Positions 1-11,600 of a stretch of DNA of 64,000 nucleotides are shown here, in pieces (position 1 is the stretch's first letter; each line of letters starts with the position of its first letter). The DNA is from Rebecca billardiae RCC1528 (Eukaryota > Haptophyta). Under the pieces are notes generated by a model. The model made no database searches and had not been told where the DNA came from. It saw only the letters and a program-made list of their open reading frames with translations. Position numbers and translations under genes: made by a program. The DNA lies in assembly GCA_965240325.2 (NCBI GenBank), contig OZ251247.1, positions 806,001-870,000 on the forward strand, in the 5' to 3' direction.

Positions 1-13
1 TTTTTTTCCATGC

Positions 14-1015
14 ATGACCGGACGAGCTCGGCAGTCGAGCAGCAGCAAGGCCGAGCGCGTGTGCAGACGGCTGCCTGCGATGGCGGCCCAGCACCCGCGG
101 GGGCGGCCTGCCCCCACCACGCGGCGCAGGCCGTCGAGCGCGGCACCGCGCACGGGGGCGGCGCTGACGCTGGTGCGGCTGGACGAGGTCCTCCGCCCGA
201 CGCGCACGCCCACGCCGCTCCGCCTCCCCTCGCCGCGCACGGGGGGCGGCGCCGAGTTCTCGATCGAACTGAAACTGCCTCGGTCGCGGCCGCACTCGGC
301 CGGCGTGGCGCGGCCGGCGCGCGGCGCGGGCGGCGCGGGCGCGCAGCTGGCCGCACACGGGCAGCAGGCGCAGCACGCGCGCGAGGGCGTGCTCGAGCGC
401 CTCGAGCGCGCGCGTCGCCCCTCGCTCGTGCCGCCCTACCAGGCGGTCTCGGCCGTCGCGGCCGCGGCCGCCGCCGATCCGATCGCCGCGGCCGACGACG
501 GCGAGGGCGGCGGCGTGGGCGGCAGCCGGGCGCAGAGCCGGCGCGCGTCGTTCAGCCGCTCCGTCGGCGGCCGGCCCAGGCCGTCCACCGCGACCTCCGC
601 CCGCCGGCCGTCCGCCGGCGGCGCTAGCGGCAGCGCCGGCGGCGGCAGTTTCGCGACTGCGGCCGGCCACCGGCCCGCAGCCCAACCCTACCCCAACCCT
701 ACCCCCCACGGCGCGCAGGGCGGCAGCTTCGCGGCGTCGGCCGGCCGACGGCCGAGCTCGGCGGGGCGCGTCAGCGCCAGCGCGGCGAGTCCGGGCGCGC
801 TAGCACGCACAGAGTCCGGACGCGCCGTGTGGGCGGCCGGCGGCGCGGACGCGCCCGGCGGCGGCCGCGGCGGCTCGCGCGCGCCGAGCCCCGAGCGGGC
901 GCGCGCGCGCGCCGCGCTCGCCGCCGCGGCGGCGGCGGACGCGGCGAACAGGCCGCCGCCCGCGTTCTCGGAGTACCTCTTCGCCGAGCTCGCGGCGAAG
1001 GCGGAGCGCGGCGGC

Positions 1016-1081
<66 letters not shown>

Positions 1082-4000
1082 CGCGGGCGGGAGGGTGCGC
1101 CGAGCGGGCTCTCCGCGCTCGCCACCGCGGCGAATGACGCAGCGGGCGCGCTGCTCGAGCTGCCCGACGCGGCGCAGATGCTGGCCGCGGCGCGCGCCGA
1201 GCGCGCGAGCGCGCGCCGCCGACGTCTCTCAGTAGCAGCAGGCGGCGGCGGCGGCGGCGGCGCGGACGGTGGCGGCGGCGGCGGCGGCGTCGACGGCGCG
1301 CGGCGCGGGAGTGTGCTGCCGGGCGGCGGCGTGTCCATCGGTGGCGGCGCCCTGCTCACGCGCCCCGGCTCCGCGCCGCCCGCGCCGCACAGCGCCGCGG
1401 CGCTCGCGGCTGCGACAACGGGCGGGGTGGGCGGCGGCGCCGCCGCCGCGGCCGCCGACGCGGCGGCGGCGAGCGCGCTGCATGCGTCAAATAAGCTGAG
1501 CGCGGCGGAGACGGCGGCGCTCGGCGCGCACCTGGGCATCCTCGGCCTGGGCGCGGGCGGTGGCGCCGCCGCCGCGGGCGCGCCGCAGCCGCCGCCGCCG
1601 CCCGGCGGCGGCGGCGGCGGCGCGGCAGCGCTCACCACTGCCGCTGCCATGCGAATTCCGGCCGAGATTCGCGAGCGATTCTCCGCCGAGAACTTTGCGG
1701 CGGCGGAGGAGGCGCTGGCGGTGGGCCGCGCCGTCGTGCTCAGCGGCAGCGTCGCCGCCGCCGCCGCCGCCGTCGCCGCGGTCGGCGCCGCCGCCGCCAG
1801 CGCCGGCGGCGGCGGCGGCGGCGGCGCGGGCGCGGGCGCGGGCGCCCCTGCAGCGCGGCGCGCGCCGGCAACCCCCGGAGGCGGCGGCGGCGGCGGCGGC
1901 ACGCCGGGCCCGCCGCGCGCCGCGTGGGGGAGCGCGGCCGCCGCCGCTGCGGCGGTGGACGACGAGGACGACGACGACGACGACGGCGGAGCCGGCGCCG
2001 AGCGCGGCGGCGGCGGCGGCGGCGGCGGCGCGCGGCGCACCGCCGCGGCGCACGCACGGCCGCGCTCCGCCACTGGTGTCCAGATCCGGACTAAGATCAA
2101 GCACCTCCGGACGAATGGGCTCGCGCGCATGCAGTTTGAAGCCGAGGTCGCCGCGACGCTCGCCGCGCGGCGGCAGGCCGCGGAGGCGCTGCTCGGCGGC
2201 GTGAGCCTCGCCGAGCAGAACTCGGCGCGCGCGCTGCGGTGCGCGCAAGCGCGCGCGCGCTGGCGCCTGCTCGGCGCGGTGGCGGCGGCTGCTGCCGTGC
2301 GCGCGCGCTGCTGCTGCGGCTGCTGCTGCTGCTGCGTGCTAGCCCATGTGCCGGCAGCTCCATCCTGCAGTCGCCGTCCCTCCAACCACCCCTGCCCTTA
2401 CGCTTACCCCTACCCCGACACCCGCCCACCCCACACCCCCGCGCCCCCGCCCCCACCGCCGCCGCGCCGCGCCGCGCCGCGCCCACGCTAATTTCCAACC
2501 CTAACCCTTCCAACCCTAACCCGAACCCACCCAACCCTAACCACGCCAGCTTCCGCCCCGAGTCGCGGCGCGAGGACTTTGCGACCGCGGCGGCGGTGCG
2601 CGACGGGCGCATCGCAGCCGCGCAGGCGCGCGCGACCGCGCGGCTCGAGGTGCGTCTGCGCGCCGCCCGCCGCGCCGAGATTGCAATCTCGGCGCGCGAG
2701 CGCGCCGCGCCGAGATTGCGATCTCGCGGGCTCGGCGCGAGCTCGCCGCTGGGCCGTGCGGCTGCGCGCGGCCCCGCTGTCGCTGCGTGCCGGCCGGCCG
2801 CGCGATCGTACGCGCCGCGGGCTGACCGGCGCCCTACCTCCCCCCCTACGCCCCCCCCCCCCCCCTACCCACCCACCCACCCCCGGCGCGCCGCCTGTCG
2901 CCTGTCGCCGCCCCGCGCCCGCCCCCGCTCGCGCCCCGCGCGCCGCGCCCGCCCCCGCCTCGGCGCGCGCGCGCGCCGCTCGCAGACGCGCGCGGCGGCG
3001 ACGGAGGCGGTGGCGTTCGCGCGCGAGCGCGCCGCCGCCGCGCGCGAAGCCGCCGCGCGCACCGCCGCGGTGCGCGCGCGCGCGGCGGGCTGGGCCGTCG
3101 CCATCGCTGCCGCCGCGCGGCTGTGGCTCCTGGGCCGGCGGCTGGGTACAGAGCGGCGCATCAACGCACTCACTTGGGAGCAGACGCGCGCGGCGCGGCG
3201 CATCCAGGTGCGTGTGCGCGAGATTGCGCGAGATCGCGCGCGAGATTGGTCGCGAGATTGCGCGAGATTGCGCGCAGGGCACGTGCCGCCGACCTGCCGG
3301 CGGCGGCGGCGGCAGACCCGCCGCCCGCCTCTGTGCAATCCGCCGCCCTCGGCCGCCGCCGCGCCCCGCCCCTCCCACTACCTACGCACCCTAACCCTAC
3401 ACCCGAGCCAACCCTACCCTACCCCCTGGCAGCGGCTGCTCAAGCGGCGCATCCTCTCGAACCGAATCCGCTTCCTCGGCCGGTGCAAGCGCGCCTTCGA
3501 CCGCAACCTGTGGCGCGCGCCCACCGCCCTCCGAATCATCGGCAAGCGCAAGGCTTTGCAGCGACTGCGCGTGTTCCTAGCGGCCGCGCGCAAGGCGGGC
3601 GAGGTCCAGGCCGCGTGCCGCCGGCTGCGGCACCGAGTAACGGTGCGCCCGCGCCGCCGACGCCCGCCGTCAACGCCGCCACCGCTGCTGTGCGCCCGTG
3701 CTGCCGACGCCCGCCGCCAACGCCGCCCCCCCAGCGCCGCTGGCAGCGTGTCTCACGCGCGCGCGGGACCTCGCGCAATCTCGCGCAATCTCGCGCAATC
3801 TCGCGCAATCTCGCGCAATCTCGCGCAATCTCGCGGGGCAAGGGGCTCAGGCGGCGCTGACTGACCCTCGCGCCGCCGCCGCCGCCCTCGCCGCGCCGCG
3901 TGCGCTCGCTGCACGCCGCAGGCCATCCAGCGCTGCTGGCGCGCCTTTGCCCTCGCCAACGCGGCACAGGTGCGGGGCGCGAGATTGCGCGAGATTGCAC

Positions 4001-4753
4001 GCCCCGCGCGGGCGCGTGCGTGCGCGCGCGTGCGCCCGCCCGCGCGCTGGCTGTTGCATATGCACCGCCCCCAGCACGCGCTGGCTGACTGGTACTCACA
4101 TCTACCCGGCTGTTACTCACATCTACCCGCATGCCCACCCCCGTCTTATTTTTTGGGCTCCGCACCCGCGCGCGCAGGTGGGCGCGTGCGTGCGCGCCTA
4201 CTACCACCACGAGCTGCGGCAGTACTCACTTTTACCCGTATTGCTGCGCGAGGACGTGACGTCGGCGGTGACGCTGCAGGAGCGCGAGGAGGAGGAGCGC
4301 CGGCGGCGGCGGCGCGCGGGGCGCTCCCAGTCCGTGCTCGCCCACGCCGTGCCCGAGGGCCAGCTGGGGCTACTGCCAGTTGGCAGCCGCCGCCCTAACC
4401 CTAACCCTAACCCTAACTCGCCGCCGGGCGCGGCGGGCCGGCGCGGCGCCGGCGCGCGGCGCACGTCCGACGGCGGCGCACTCGACCTGCTGCGCCACGC
4501 TACCGGCGGCGGCCATGCTGCCTCGGGCACAGTGGCGGCTCTGCAGGCGCAGGCGGCGTGCGCGGCCGCGTGCGCCGCCGCCTCGGCCGCGGCCGCGGCC
4601 GAGGCGGGCTCGCGCTCGTCGTCGCCCGGCGGCGGCAGCGCGCACTCGCCGCCGCCGCCGTTCGCGCTCGCGCGCGTGCCCTCGATGGTCTCGCGCCAGG
4701 GCAGCTTTACGCAACAGCACGGGATGGCGCCGCCATCTGTTGGGCCGAGGCCA

Positions 4754-4786
<33 letters not shown>

Positions 4787-7505
4787 CGCCGCCCGTCGCT
4801 CGGCGGTGGTGGCGGCGGCGGCGGCGGGCGCCGGCCGTCGCTCGGCGGCGGTGGCGGCGGTGGCGTCGGCAGCCGGCGTGGCAGCTTCGCCAGCCAGTCC
4901 GGCGGCGGCGGCGGCGGCGGCGGCTCCGGTTCCATGCGCCGCAGCGGCAGCGGCGGCAGCCATGCTGGGAGCGGCGTGCTGGGCGGCCGGCTGCCATCGT
5001 GGCAAATCCGGTTGATCAAGATCGAGGTGGTCCGGGAGGACCTCCGGACTCGGCGCTCCGAGCACATCGAGGTGCGCGCGCGTGCGGCGCACGCCCGCGC
5101 CGGCGCGCTGCGTGCGCGCGCGCGCGCGCGCGCTCGCCGCCGGCTAGCGCACGCGGGCGGGGCGGCGGTGGCGGCGGCGCGCGCGGCGCGCGGCGTCGCG
5201 CGCGCGCGCCTGCGCGGCTGCGCAGTGCGCCGAGGCGGGTGGCAGCCATGCTGGGAGCCATGCTGGGTGGCGGCAGCCATGCTGGGTGGCGGGGTGGGCC
5301 GCCGCACGCGGGGGCGTGCGCGTGTGCGCGCGTGCAGCGCTGGGCACAGCCCTCGCGCGGCTGCGCCGCTGCACTACGCCGCTGCACCGGTGGCGCACGC
5401 CCCCTCCCCCCCCCTCCGCGCCGCCGGCCGCCGTCCGCGCCGCCGCCACCCGCCCGCGGGGCCGCCGGCGCGCGCGCGCCGACCGCGCGCCGCGCGCACG
5501 TCCAACCCTACCCCTTACCCTACCTCCCAACCCGACCGCGCTGCGCAGGAGATGAGCGCGTGGCGCGCCGTGAAGCAGGAGCTCGAGGACCGCGCGGCCA
5601 TCACACTCATGATCCTCCGGTGCGCGCCGCCCGCCGCGGCGCGCGCCCACGCCGGGCCGCGCGGGCCGCCGCGGCGCGCCAGCGCGGCCCGCCGCGCGCG
5701 CGCGCGCGCGCGGCTGCGCCCGCGCCCGGTACGCCACGCCTCACCTCACGCCGTGAGGCCCCCTCGTGCCCTGCCCACGCGGGCATGCCCCCGGAATCTT
5801 CCCCGGACCGTCCCCGGACCTTTTTTCCCGGACCATGCCCGGACTTTTCCCGGACTCCCGCAGCGACCACCTTACCACGACGGGCGTGCGGCCGGTGGCC
5901 GCGGCAGAGGCCGCCGCCAAGTCCGCCGCGCTCCGTGCGACGGCGTCCGCGGCCTTCGGCGGCGGCGGCGGCGGCGGTGCCAGCGCGCAAGCCGCGCCGC
6001 AGCCGCGCGGCGGCGCGCGCCGCGCGCGCCGCTCGTCGACGGCGCAGGCGCAGGTGCGGCGCGCGCGCGCCCGGACTTGCCCGGACTGCCTGCCCGGCAC
6101 GCGAATCCACCGGACTGCGCCGCCATCGCACTCGCGCGCAGCGCGTGCGGTGGCGGGGCGCACGGCCCTGGCCCCCGCCCGCCCGCGCGAGCGCGTCTCC
6201 CTCTCAGCTGCGCCGCGCGCTGACTGTCACTCACTGACTGACTGACTGACTGGCTGACTGGCTGACTGACTGGCTGGCTGACTGACTGGCTGGCTGGCTA
6301 ACTGGCGTGCGTACGCGCCGCCGTGCTGCGCTCCCCCCCCACCCAACCGCCCACCCGCCGCCTTTCGCCGGGCACGCACCACCCAGGTGGACGCGGAGGC
6401 GGCGCTCGAGATCGCAGCAACGCGCGTGCAGGCGGCGGCGCGCGGCCACTCGACGCGGCAGGCGCTTGCAAGGCGGCGCGCGGCGAGCGCGGGCGCGCTG
6501 CCAGCGTCCTCCGAGCCCGCCGCCGCCGCCGCGGTCGGTGCCAACGCCGGCGCTGCAAGCACGCCGGTGCGCGCCGCCTCCGCCGCCGCCGCGGCCGGCG
6601 GCAGCGCGGCCGCGCCCGCGGGCGGCGCGCGCCGCGGCCGCGGCTCTGCTGTTCGCAAGAGTGGCGGCGGCGGCGGCGGCCGTTACGCCGACCGTTACGG
6701 GAGCAAGGGCGGGAGCAAGGGCGGCGGCGGCGGCGGTGACAAGGGCGGCGCCGCCGCGAGTGGCGCCGCCGCCGCCTCGCCCGCCGGCGCGCGCGACGCC
6801 GCCGGCCGTTACGCCGACCGTTACGGCCGGCCGTTACACCCGAACGTGGTCCGAGCACTCGAGGGCTCGGACCGCCCGCCGCCGCGCCCGCGGCTGCGCG
6901 TGCTGCCGCGCGGGCCCGAGGCGATGGCGAGGCTGCAGACGCGCATGAAGGCGCGGGTGCGCGCGCGCGCACGCGCGCGCGCGCACGCATGCATGCCCGT
7001 GCACGTGCACGTGCGCCGGCGCCACGGCTGCGCGCAGCACAGCCGCCGCCGCCAGCGCGCCGGTCGGCCGGCGCGCTCGCTCACTCGCGCCACCATGCGC
7101 CCACCCGCGCGCGCGCGCGCGCGTGCGCGCGCGCGCGCGCCTCCGCCTCAGATCCGCGCGGCGACGCGCGCGCGCATGGCCGCGGAGGCGGAGGCCGCGG
7201 CGCGCGGCGGCGTTGGCTCCGACTCGTGGCGCGGCGTGCGCGCCGGCGGGGCCGCGTACTCGCCCGTTAGTGTGATCGCTGGCGCGCGCGCGGCGATGCG
7301 CGCCGCGGCCGGCCGTGACGCGGACGCGGAGGACTGGCAGCTGGCGCTCGCCGCGTGGGACGAGGAGGCGAGCCGGGAGGCGCGGCTGTACGGACCGAGC
7401 GTGTGGGGCGGCGGTGCCGGCGCGGCCGAGGCGGACGGCGATGACGCAGGCGGCGCTGAGGGCGGTGACGCGGTGGCCACCGTGGACGAGCGATCTGAGG
7501 CGTAG
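14..7505 (+). CDS. Large low-complexity protein with IQ (calmodulin-binding) motifs, 10 exons
   Basis: Proposed join: 14-2238, 2550-2649, 2986-3207, 3433-3642, 3922-3969, 4178-5071, 5549-5619, 5864-6053, 6387-6956, 7152-7505. Every intron is GT-AG, all nine donors start GTGCG, phases match at each junction, and the exons sum to 4,884 nt (1,627 aa plus TAG). Exon 1 is Gly/Ala-rich with a long poly-Gly run near 1014-1080. The middle exons (about residues 775-1000) are basic and helical. IQ-type motifs: AIQRCWRAFALANAAQ (about 920-935, exon 5) and VQAAARGHSTR (about 1335, exon 9), the latter a full match to [IV]QxxxRGxxxR. IQ motifs usually bind calmodulin or myosin-type light chains, so a Ca2+-linked or cytoskeletal role is inferred only. 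I do not recognise the family. The start is uncertain: ATG also occurs at 10, the window begins here, and an upstream exon is possible. Exon 1 may hide an in-frame intron near 690-717, where CCCTA-type repeats precede an AG. Confidence 0.6.
2673..2696. repeat. Perfect palindrome with core GAGATTGCAATCTC, intronic copy
   Basis: The 14-bp core at 2677-2690 is its own reverse complement, and the flanking bases extend the symmetry to about 24 bp. It lies in intron 2 of the IQ-motif gene. A degenerate copy (GAGATTGCGATCTC) follows at about 2709. The same core occurs six more times in the window, in two other genes. Confidence 0.9.
3220..3280 (+). repeat. Degenerate GCGAGATTGC repeats in intron 3
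   Basis: Several units of the type cgagattgcg occur directly downstream of the donor at 3208. They are the reverse complement of the tandem array at 3772-3834 in intron 4, and they carry the half-site GAGATTGC of the GAGATTGCAATCTC palindrome. Two further units lie at about 3978-4000 in intron 5. Confidence 0.8.
3772..3834 (+). repeat. Tandem 10-bp repeat TCGCGCAATC, about six units
   Basis: Six near-perfect head-to-tail copies of a 10-bp unit lie inside intron 4 (3643-3921) of the IQ-motif gene. There are no spacers and the period is too short for a CRISPR array; it is a minisatellite. Confidence 0.9.
4391..4416 (+). repeat. CCCTAA telomere-type repeat inside predicted coding exon 6
   Basis: About four CCCTAA units read in frame as Pro-Asn repeats (RRPNPNPNPNSPPG). 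Identical repeats elsewhere in the window sit in introns, so this may be a cryptic or in-frame intron remnant rather than true coding sequence. Confidence 0.75.
6231..6303 (+). repeat. Tetranucleotide (TGAC/TGGC)n microsatellite
   Basis: Runs of ctgactgactgg-type units, about 70 bp, lie inside intron 8 (6054-6386) of the IQ-motif gene. Confidence 0.9.
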
Positions 7506-8252
7506 CCGTGACGATCGACGTCGACTGGCGCGCGCCTAGGCGCCGCGGGTAGTCCTCAAGTAGCAGTAGTATAGCTATATATATATATATATATATAGTA
7601 GTATGATATATGGCGGCGATTCTTCGATCGCGCGGTCCGGGTCGCAGCCGGCCGGCGGGCGATGCATGCCTACTGCGGCGTCTAGTACATAGTAGTAAAG
7701 ACGACTCCGAGACCGCGCTCACCGGTGCGTGCGCCCGCTCGGACTTGGTCAATGGGCACTACGCGCCACTCATGTCGGCGCGGGTGCCCCGGGTCCGCGA
7801 GTGTAAGACGACCGTCCACTCGTCCTCAGCGCATCGGCGGGCCGCGTTCCAGCCGCGTGCCAAGCCGGCGCGTCACGGGCCGCCCTGACCCTGACTGGCA
7901 CGGTGCGTGCCGCTGCCAAGGCAGAGCTGTGCTTGCAGCCGTGATGCTCAAGCGCGGCGGCACGGACCGGCGGACTTACGGTCGCTGCCGTCTGTGCGGC
8001 GGTTTGGCACTCGGTACTGCTTCAGTTGGCTCACGGCGCGCCGATAGCGCGACTCACTGACACGCACTCCATGCTGGCAATGCGGCGGAGGGGCTGGCCG
8101 GTTGCTGCGTCCGCAGCCGCAAGACCGACGATTCACGCCTGGCTGGTACTAGTTCTCCACCATCGCACTCGCTCTGCACGCGGGTGCGATTGGCCGCCAT
8201 CGTCACTCGGCGGGCAATCGGCCAATCCCGGACGCCACAGCAGCAGGGGGCA
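7506..8252. other. Intergenic region between the IQ gene and the first F-box/RCC1 gene
   Basis: No convincing coding sequence. It contains a (TA)n tract at about 7573-7597 and, at its downstream end, sequence related to the B1 introner (8139-8216). The promoter of A1 should lie here, but no TATA box or other element could be placed with confidence. Confidence 0.6.
8139..8216. mobile_element. Relic related to the introner/MITE found in B1
   Basis: Positions 8139-8170 begin ctggctggtact and match the left 29 bp of the B1 element (36007-36035), with one mismatch and a 4-nt insertion (agtt). Positions 8194-8216 match the reverse complement of the inner part of that element (36037-36059) at 22 of 23 bases. 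No right terminal repeat or target duplication is visible, so this is a rearranged or partial copy in the A1 5' flank, outside the coding region. Confidence 0.6.
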
Positions 8253-9818
8253 ATGGCACCCACGACACGGCATCAGCGCGCAGAGCGGGCGCTCCGGCTG
8301 ACCCACCTGCCGCCCGACCTGCTCGGGCGCGTCCTCCGCCACCTGGACAGCGTGGCCGACCTCGCCGCCGCGAACGGGGCCTCGCGCCTCCTCGGCACAC
8401 CCGTCGAGCACGCGCTGCGCGAGCGCGCGAGCGCGCGCGGGCACGATCGCGCGCTGCCAGCGGCGCTGCCCTCGGGCGTGCGCACGTGGAAGGCGGAGCT
8501 TTTCGCGCGCGAGCGCGTGCTGCAGCTGGCGCGTGCGCACGCCTGCGTCGTCGCGGCCGCCGCAGGCACTTCAGAGGCACAAGTCTTCTTCAGCGCGTTT
8601 GTGGACGCGGAGGGCGCCGTGCACGCGTGTGGCGAGTGCTCGGAGGAGGATGTGCTCACGTGCCCGCTGGCCACCGGTCTTGCTGGTGCGTCCGGCGCGG
8701 AGCCGTCGGACGAGCAGGCCGTGCCCTCGCCGACGCGTGTGCCCTCGCTCTCGTCCGTGCGCGTGCGCTCCGTGTCCGCTGGCTCTGAGCATCTGCTCGC
8801 GCTGAGCGAGGCCGGCGACGTGTACGGCTGCGGCGACAACGAGTGCGGCCAGCTCGGGCTGGGGGACACGGCCACGCGGCGGGCGTTTGCGCATGTGAGA
8901 GGGCTCGCGGTCGAGCTCGGTGTATGTATTGCGGCTGCCATGCGCCAAAGCTTCGCGCTCACCGCTGCTGGCGCTGCGTACAGCTGGGGCAACAACGACC
9001 GCGGCCAGCTCGGCCACGGCGACACGGACGACCGGTGGGAGCCGACGCGCATCGAGGCGCTGGACGGCGTGCGCGTGGGCGGAGTGTCTGCGGGCGGGGC
9101 GCACACGCTGCTGCTCAGTGCACGTGGGGCTGTGTTCTCGTGCGGGTATGGCCGTGCTGCCCAGCTTGGCCACGGCGACCGGCAGGATCAGCACACGCCG
9201 AGGCGCATCGAGGCGCTTGCTGGTGTGCGCGCCGTGCACGTGAGCGCGGGCCATGCGCACAGCCTGGTGGTGGTCGCGACAGGCAAGGTGTACTCGTTCA
9301 ACATGATCCATACCGGTGACGTGTTTCATGCCATCACAATGCGGTCCACCGACGGCCGCCCTTCTCGCGCCCATCAGCTGCCCCCACCGCTGCCCCCACC
9401 AGTGGACGGCCTCACTGGCGTGCGTGCGTGCGCAGGCTCATTTGACAGCGCAGTCGTTGGTGCGGATGGCACCGTGCACACGTTTATGACCTACGGGCGT
9501 GGCCAAGACGGCTCTGGCGAGGACCCCCTGGCGGTGCACCCCGAGCGGGTGGTCGCACTCGAGCACGTGCGGGTGGTGAGCTGCGTATTCGGCAAGAGGC
9601 ACACGCTGTTCGTCACTGCGGACGGCAGCGTGTATTCGTGCGGCGCGCGCTCGGCAGCGCTCGGCCTGGGCGTCACGAGCGAGCCGGACGAGGACTCTGA
9701 CGACGAGGACTCCATCAGCGAGTACTCGTCGTCGTTGGACGATGACGATGATGCCAATTACTACACAGTCACTGAGCCGACGTTGGTGCCAGGCATTCTT
9801 CTGATGGCGGCGGAGTAG
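8253..9818 (+). CDS. F-box protein with RCC1 repeats, clade A copy 1 (A1)
   Basis: Intronless, 521 aa. The start MAPTTRHQRAERALRL is shared by all four clade A copies, which fixes it at 8253. Residues about 17-50 (LTHLPPDLLGRVLRHLD...) look like an F-box, the segment that docks substrate receptors to Skp1 in SCF ubiquitin ligases. From about residue 165 come RCC1-type beta-propeller repeats with the signature SAGxxHxLxLxxxGxVYxCGxNxxGQLGLG. One blade (about residues 350-385, after GKVYSF) is degenerate compared with A2-A4. The C-terminus is strongly acidic (DEDSDDEDS, DDDDD). By family, a substrate adaptor for ubiquitination or a chromatin/GTPase-associated propeller; the target is unknown. 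First gene of a head-to-tail array. Confidence 0.85.
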   Translation: MAPTTRHQRAERALRLTHLPPDLLGRVLRHLDSVADLAAANGASRLLGTPVEHALRERASARGHDRALPAALPSGVRTWKAELFARERVLQLARAHACVVAAAAGTSEAQVFFSAFVDAEGAVHACGECSEEDVLTCPLATGLAGASGAEPSDEQAVPSPTRVPSLSSVRVRSVSAGSEHLLALSEAGDVYGCGDNECGQLGLGDTATRRAFAHVRGLAVELGVCIAAAMRQSFALTAAGAAYSWGNNDRGQLGHGDTDDRWEPTRIEALDGVRVGGVSAGGAHTLLLSARGAVFSCGYGRAAQLGHGDRQDQHTPRRIEALAGVRAVHVSAGHAHSLVVVATGKVYSFNMIHTGDVFHAITMRSTDGRPSRAHQLPPPLPPPVDGLTGVRACAGSFDSAVVGADGTVHTFMTYGRGQDGSGEDPLAVHPERVVALEHVRVVSCVFGKRHTLFVTADGSVYSCGARSAALGLGVTSEPDEDSDDEDSISEYSSSLDDDDDANYYTVTEPTLVPGILLMAAE

Positions 9819-10058
9819 ACTCGTCGGACAGCGCCGATACCGTTGGTAGTACTACAGTAGTAGGAAGTAGCGCGTCGTAGACGTACAGTAGTACGCAGGG
9901 CACTGCTGATCACTGCCCTTGCACGAGTGCTGAGTGACGTGCATCGCACTGATGACGGGCGACGGCCTGAGGATATCGACCCAGCACAATATGGCGGGCC
10001 GTAATTTTGCGCGCAAGCGCACAGTCGCAGTGGCGCAGCGCGCGGGCACAGTGCGACG

Positions 10059-11600
10059 ATGGCACCGACGACACGGCATCAGCGCGCAGAGCGGGCGCTC
10101 CGGCTAACCCACCTGCCGCCCGACCTGCTCGGGCGCGTCCTCCGCCACCTGGACAGCGTGGCCGACCTCGCCGCCGCGAACGGAGCCTCGCGCCTCCTCG
10201 GCACTCCCGTCGAGCACGCGCTGCGCGAGCGCGCGAACGCGCGCGGGCACGCGCGCGCGCTGCCGGCGTCACTGCCCTCGGGCGCGCGCACGTGGAAGGG
10301 GGAGCTGTTTGCACGCGAGCGCGTGCTGCAGCTGGCGCGTGCGCACGCGTGCGTCGTCGCAGCCGGCGCCGGCTGCCCCGATGGGCCTTCCTTCAGCGCG
10401 TTTGTGGACGCGGACGGCGCCGTGCACGCCTGCGGCGAAGCTTCATTTGACGAACGAGAGCGGGGCATCCGGACGTGCCCGCTGGCAACTGGCCTCTGCG
10501 AGGCGCTCCACGCGGAGCCGTCGGGTGGGTCTGGCGTGCCCTCGCCGGCGCGTGTGCCCTCGCTCTCGTCCGTGCGCGTGCGCTCCGTGGCCGCAGGCGA
10601 TGAGCACCTGCTCGCGCTGAGCGATGCTGGGACGGTGTACGCGTGCGGCGCCAACCGCTACGGCCAGCTCGGGCTGGGGGACGAAGAAGGGGTCGACACG
10701 TTCGCGTTCGCGCCGGTACGCGGTCTGTCGAGTGAGGTCGTCGTCGGCATCGCCGCCAAGCTCGACCACAGCCTCGCCCTCACCGCCGCTGGGTGCGCGT
10801 ACAGCTGGGGCAACAACGGGCACGGCCAGCTCGGCCACGGCGACACGGAGAGGCGGTATGAGCCGACGCGCATCGAGGCGCTGGACGGCGTGCGCGTGGG
10901 CGGCGTGGCCGCGGGCGCTGACCACACGCTGCTGCTGACCGCGCGCGCCACCGTCTACTCGTGCGGCGCTGGCTCGGACGGCCAGCTCGGCCACGGCAAC
11001 TGTCAGCACCAGCTCACGCCGAGGCGCATCGAGGCGCTCGCGGGCGTGCGCGCCGTGCACGTGAGCGCGGGCGCTGAGCACAGCCTGGTGGTGGACGCGG
11101 CGGGCAAGGTGTACTCGTTCGGCGTCCCCCGTGCCAGGTCATGCCGGTCCAACCGCGGGCGTCCGCTGAAGCACCTGCTGGCGCCCAGACGAGTGGACGG
11201 CCTCGGGCGCGTGCGCGCGGTGCGCGTGTGCGCAGGCTCTTCCTGCAGCGCAGTCGTCGGCGCGGATGGCAGCGTGCACACGTTCGGGACCAACGACCTT
11301 GGCAGGCTGGGCCTGGGCACCAGCACAGAGCAGCGCCCAGACCCAACGCTTGTGGAGGCGCTGGGGCACGCGCGGGTGGTGAGCTGCGTATTCGGCGAGA
11401 CGCACACGCTGTTCGTCACTGCTGACGGCAGCGTGTATTCCTGTGGCGAGCGCTCGGCTGCGCTCGGCCTGGGTGTCACGAGCGCCGAGCCGGACGAGGA
11501 CTCCGGCGAGCTCTCGTCGTGGGACGATGACGATGACGACGAGGCAGTCCCTGAGCCGACGTTGGTGCCAGACATGCTGCTGCTGATGGTGGCGGATTAG
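10059..11600 (+). CDS. F-box protein with RCC1 repeats, clade A copy 2 (A2)
   Basis: Intronless, 513 aa, same start motif and architecture as A1: F-box at about 17-50, RCC1 repeats from about 165 to 470, and an acidic tail (SWDDDDDDEAVPEPT). Only about 240 bp separate it from A1. It is closest to A3: both share the unusual blade insertion beginning GVPRARSCRSNRGRPLKHLL, which points to recent tandem duplication or gene conversion. The frame is fully open and conserved blade residues (Gly, His, CG, GQLGxG) are retained, so it appears functional. Confidence 0.85.
   Translation: MAPTTRHQRAERALRLTHLPPDLLGRVLRHLDSVADLAAANGASRLLGTPVEHALRERANARGHARALPASLPSGARTWKGELFARERVLQLARAHACVVAAGAGCPDGPSFSAFVDADGAVHACGEASFDERERGIRTCPLATGLCEALHAEPSGGSGVPSPARVPSLSSVRVRSVAAGDEHLLALSDAGTVYACGANRYGQLGLGDEEGVDTFAFAPVRGLSSEVVVGIAAKLDHSLALTAAGCAYSWGNNGHGQLGHGDTERRYEPTRIEALDGVRVGGVAAGADHTLLLTARATVYSCGAGSDGQLGHGNCQHQLTPRRIEALAGVRAVHVSAGAEHSLVVDAAGKVYSFGVPRARSCRSNRGRPLKHLLAPRRVDGLGRVRAVRVCAGSSCSAVVGADGSVHTFGTNDLGRLGLGTSTEQRPDPTLVEALGHARVVSCVFGETHTLFVTADGSVYSCGERSAALGLGVTSAEPDEDSGELSSWDDDDDDEAVPEPTLVPDMLLLMVAD

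Noticed and set aside
3772-3834. Regular short repeats as a CRISPR-like array
   Set aside because: The unit is 10 bp without spacers, inside an intron of a eukaryotic gene.
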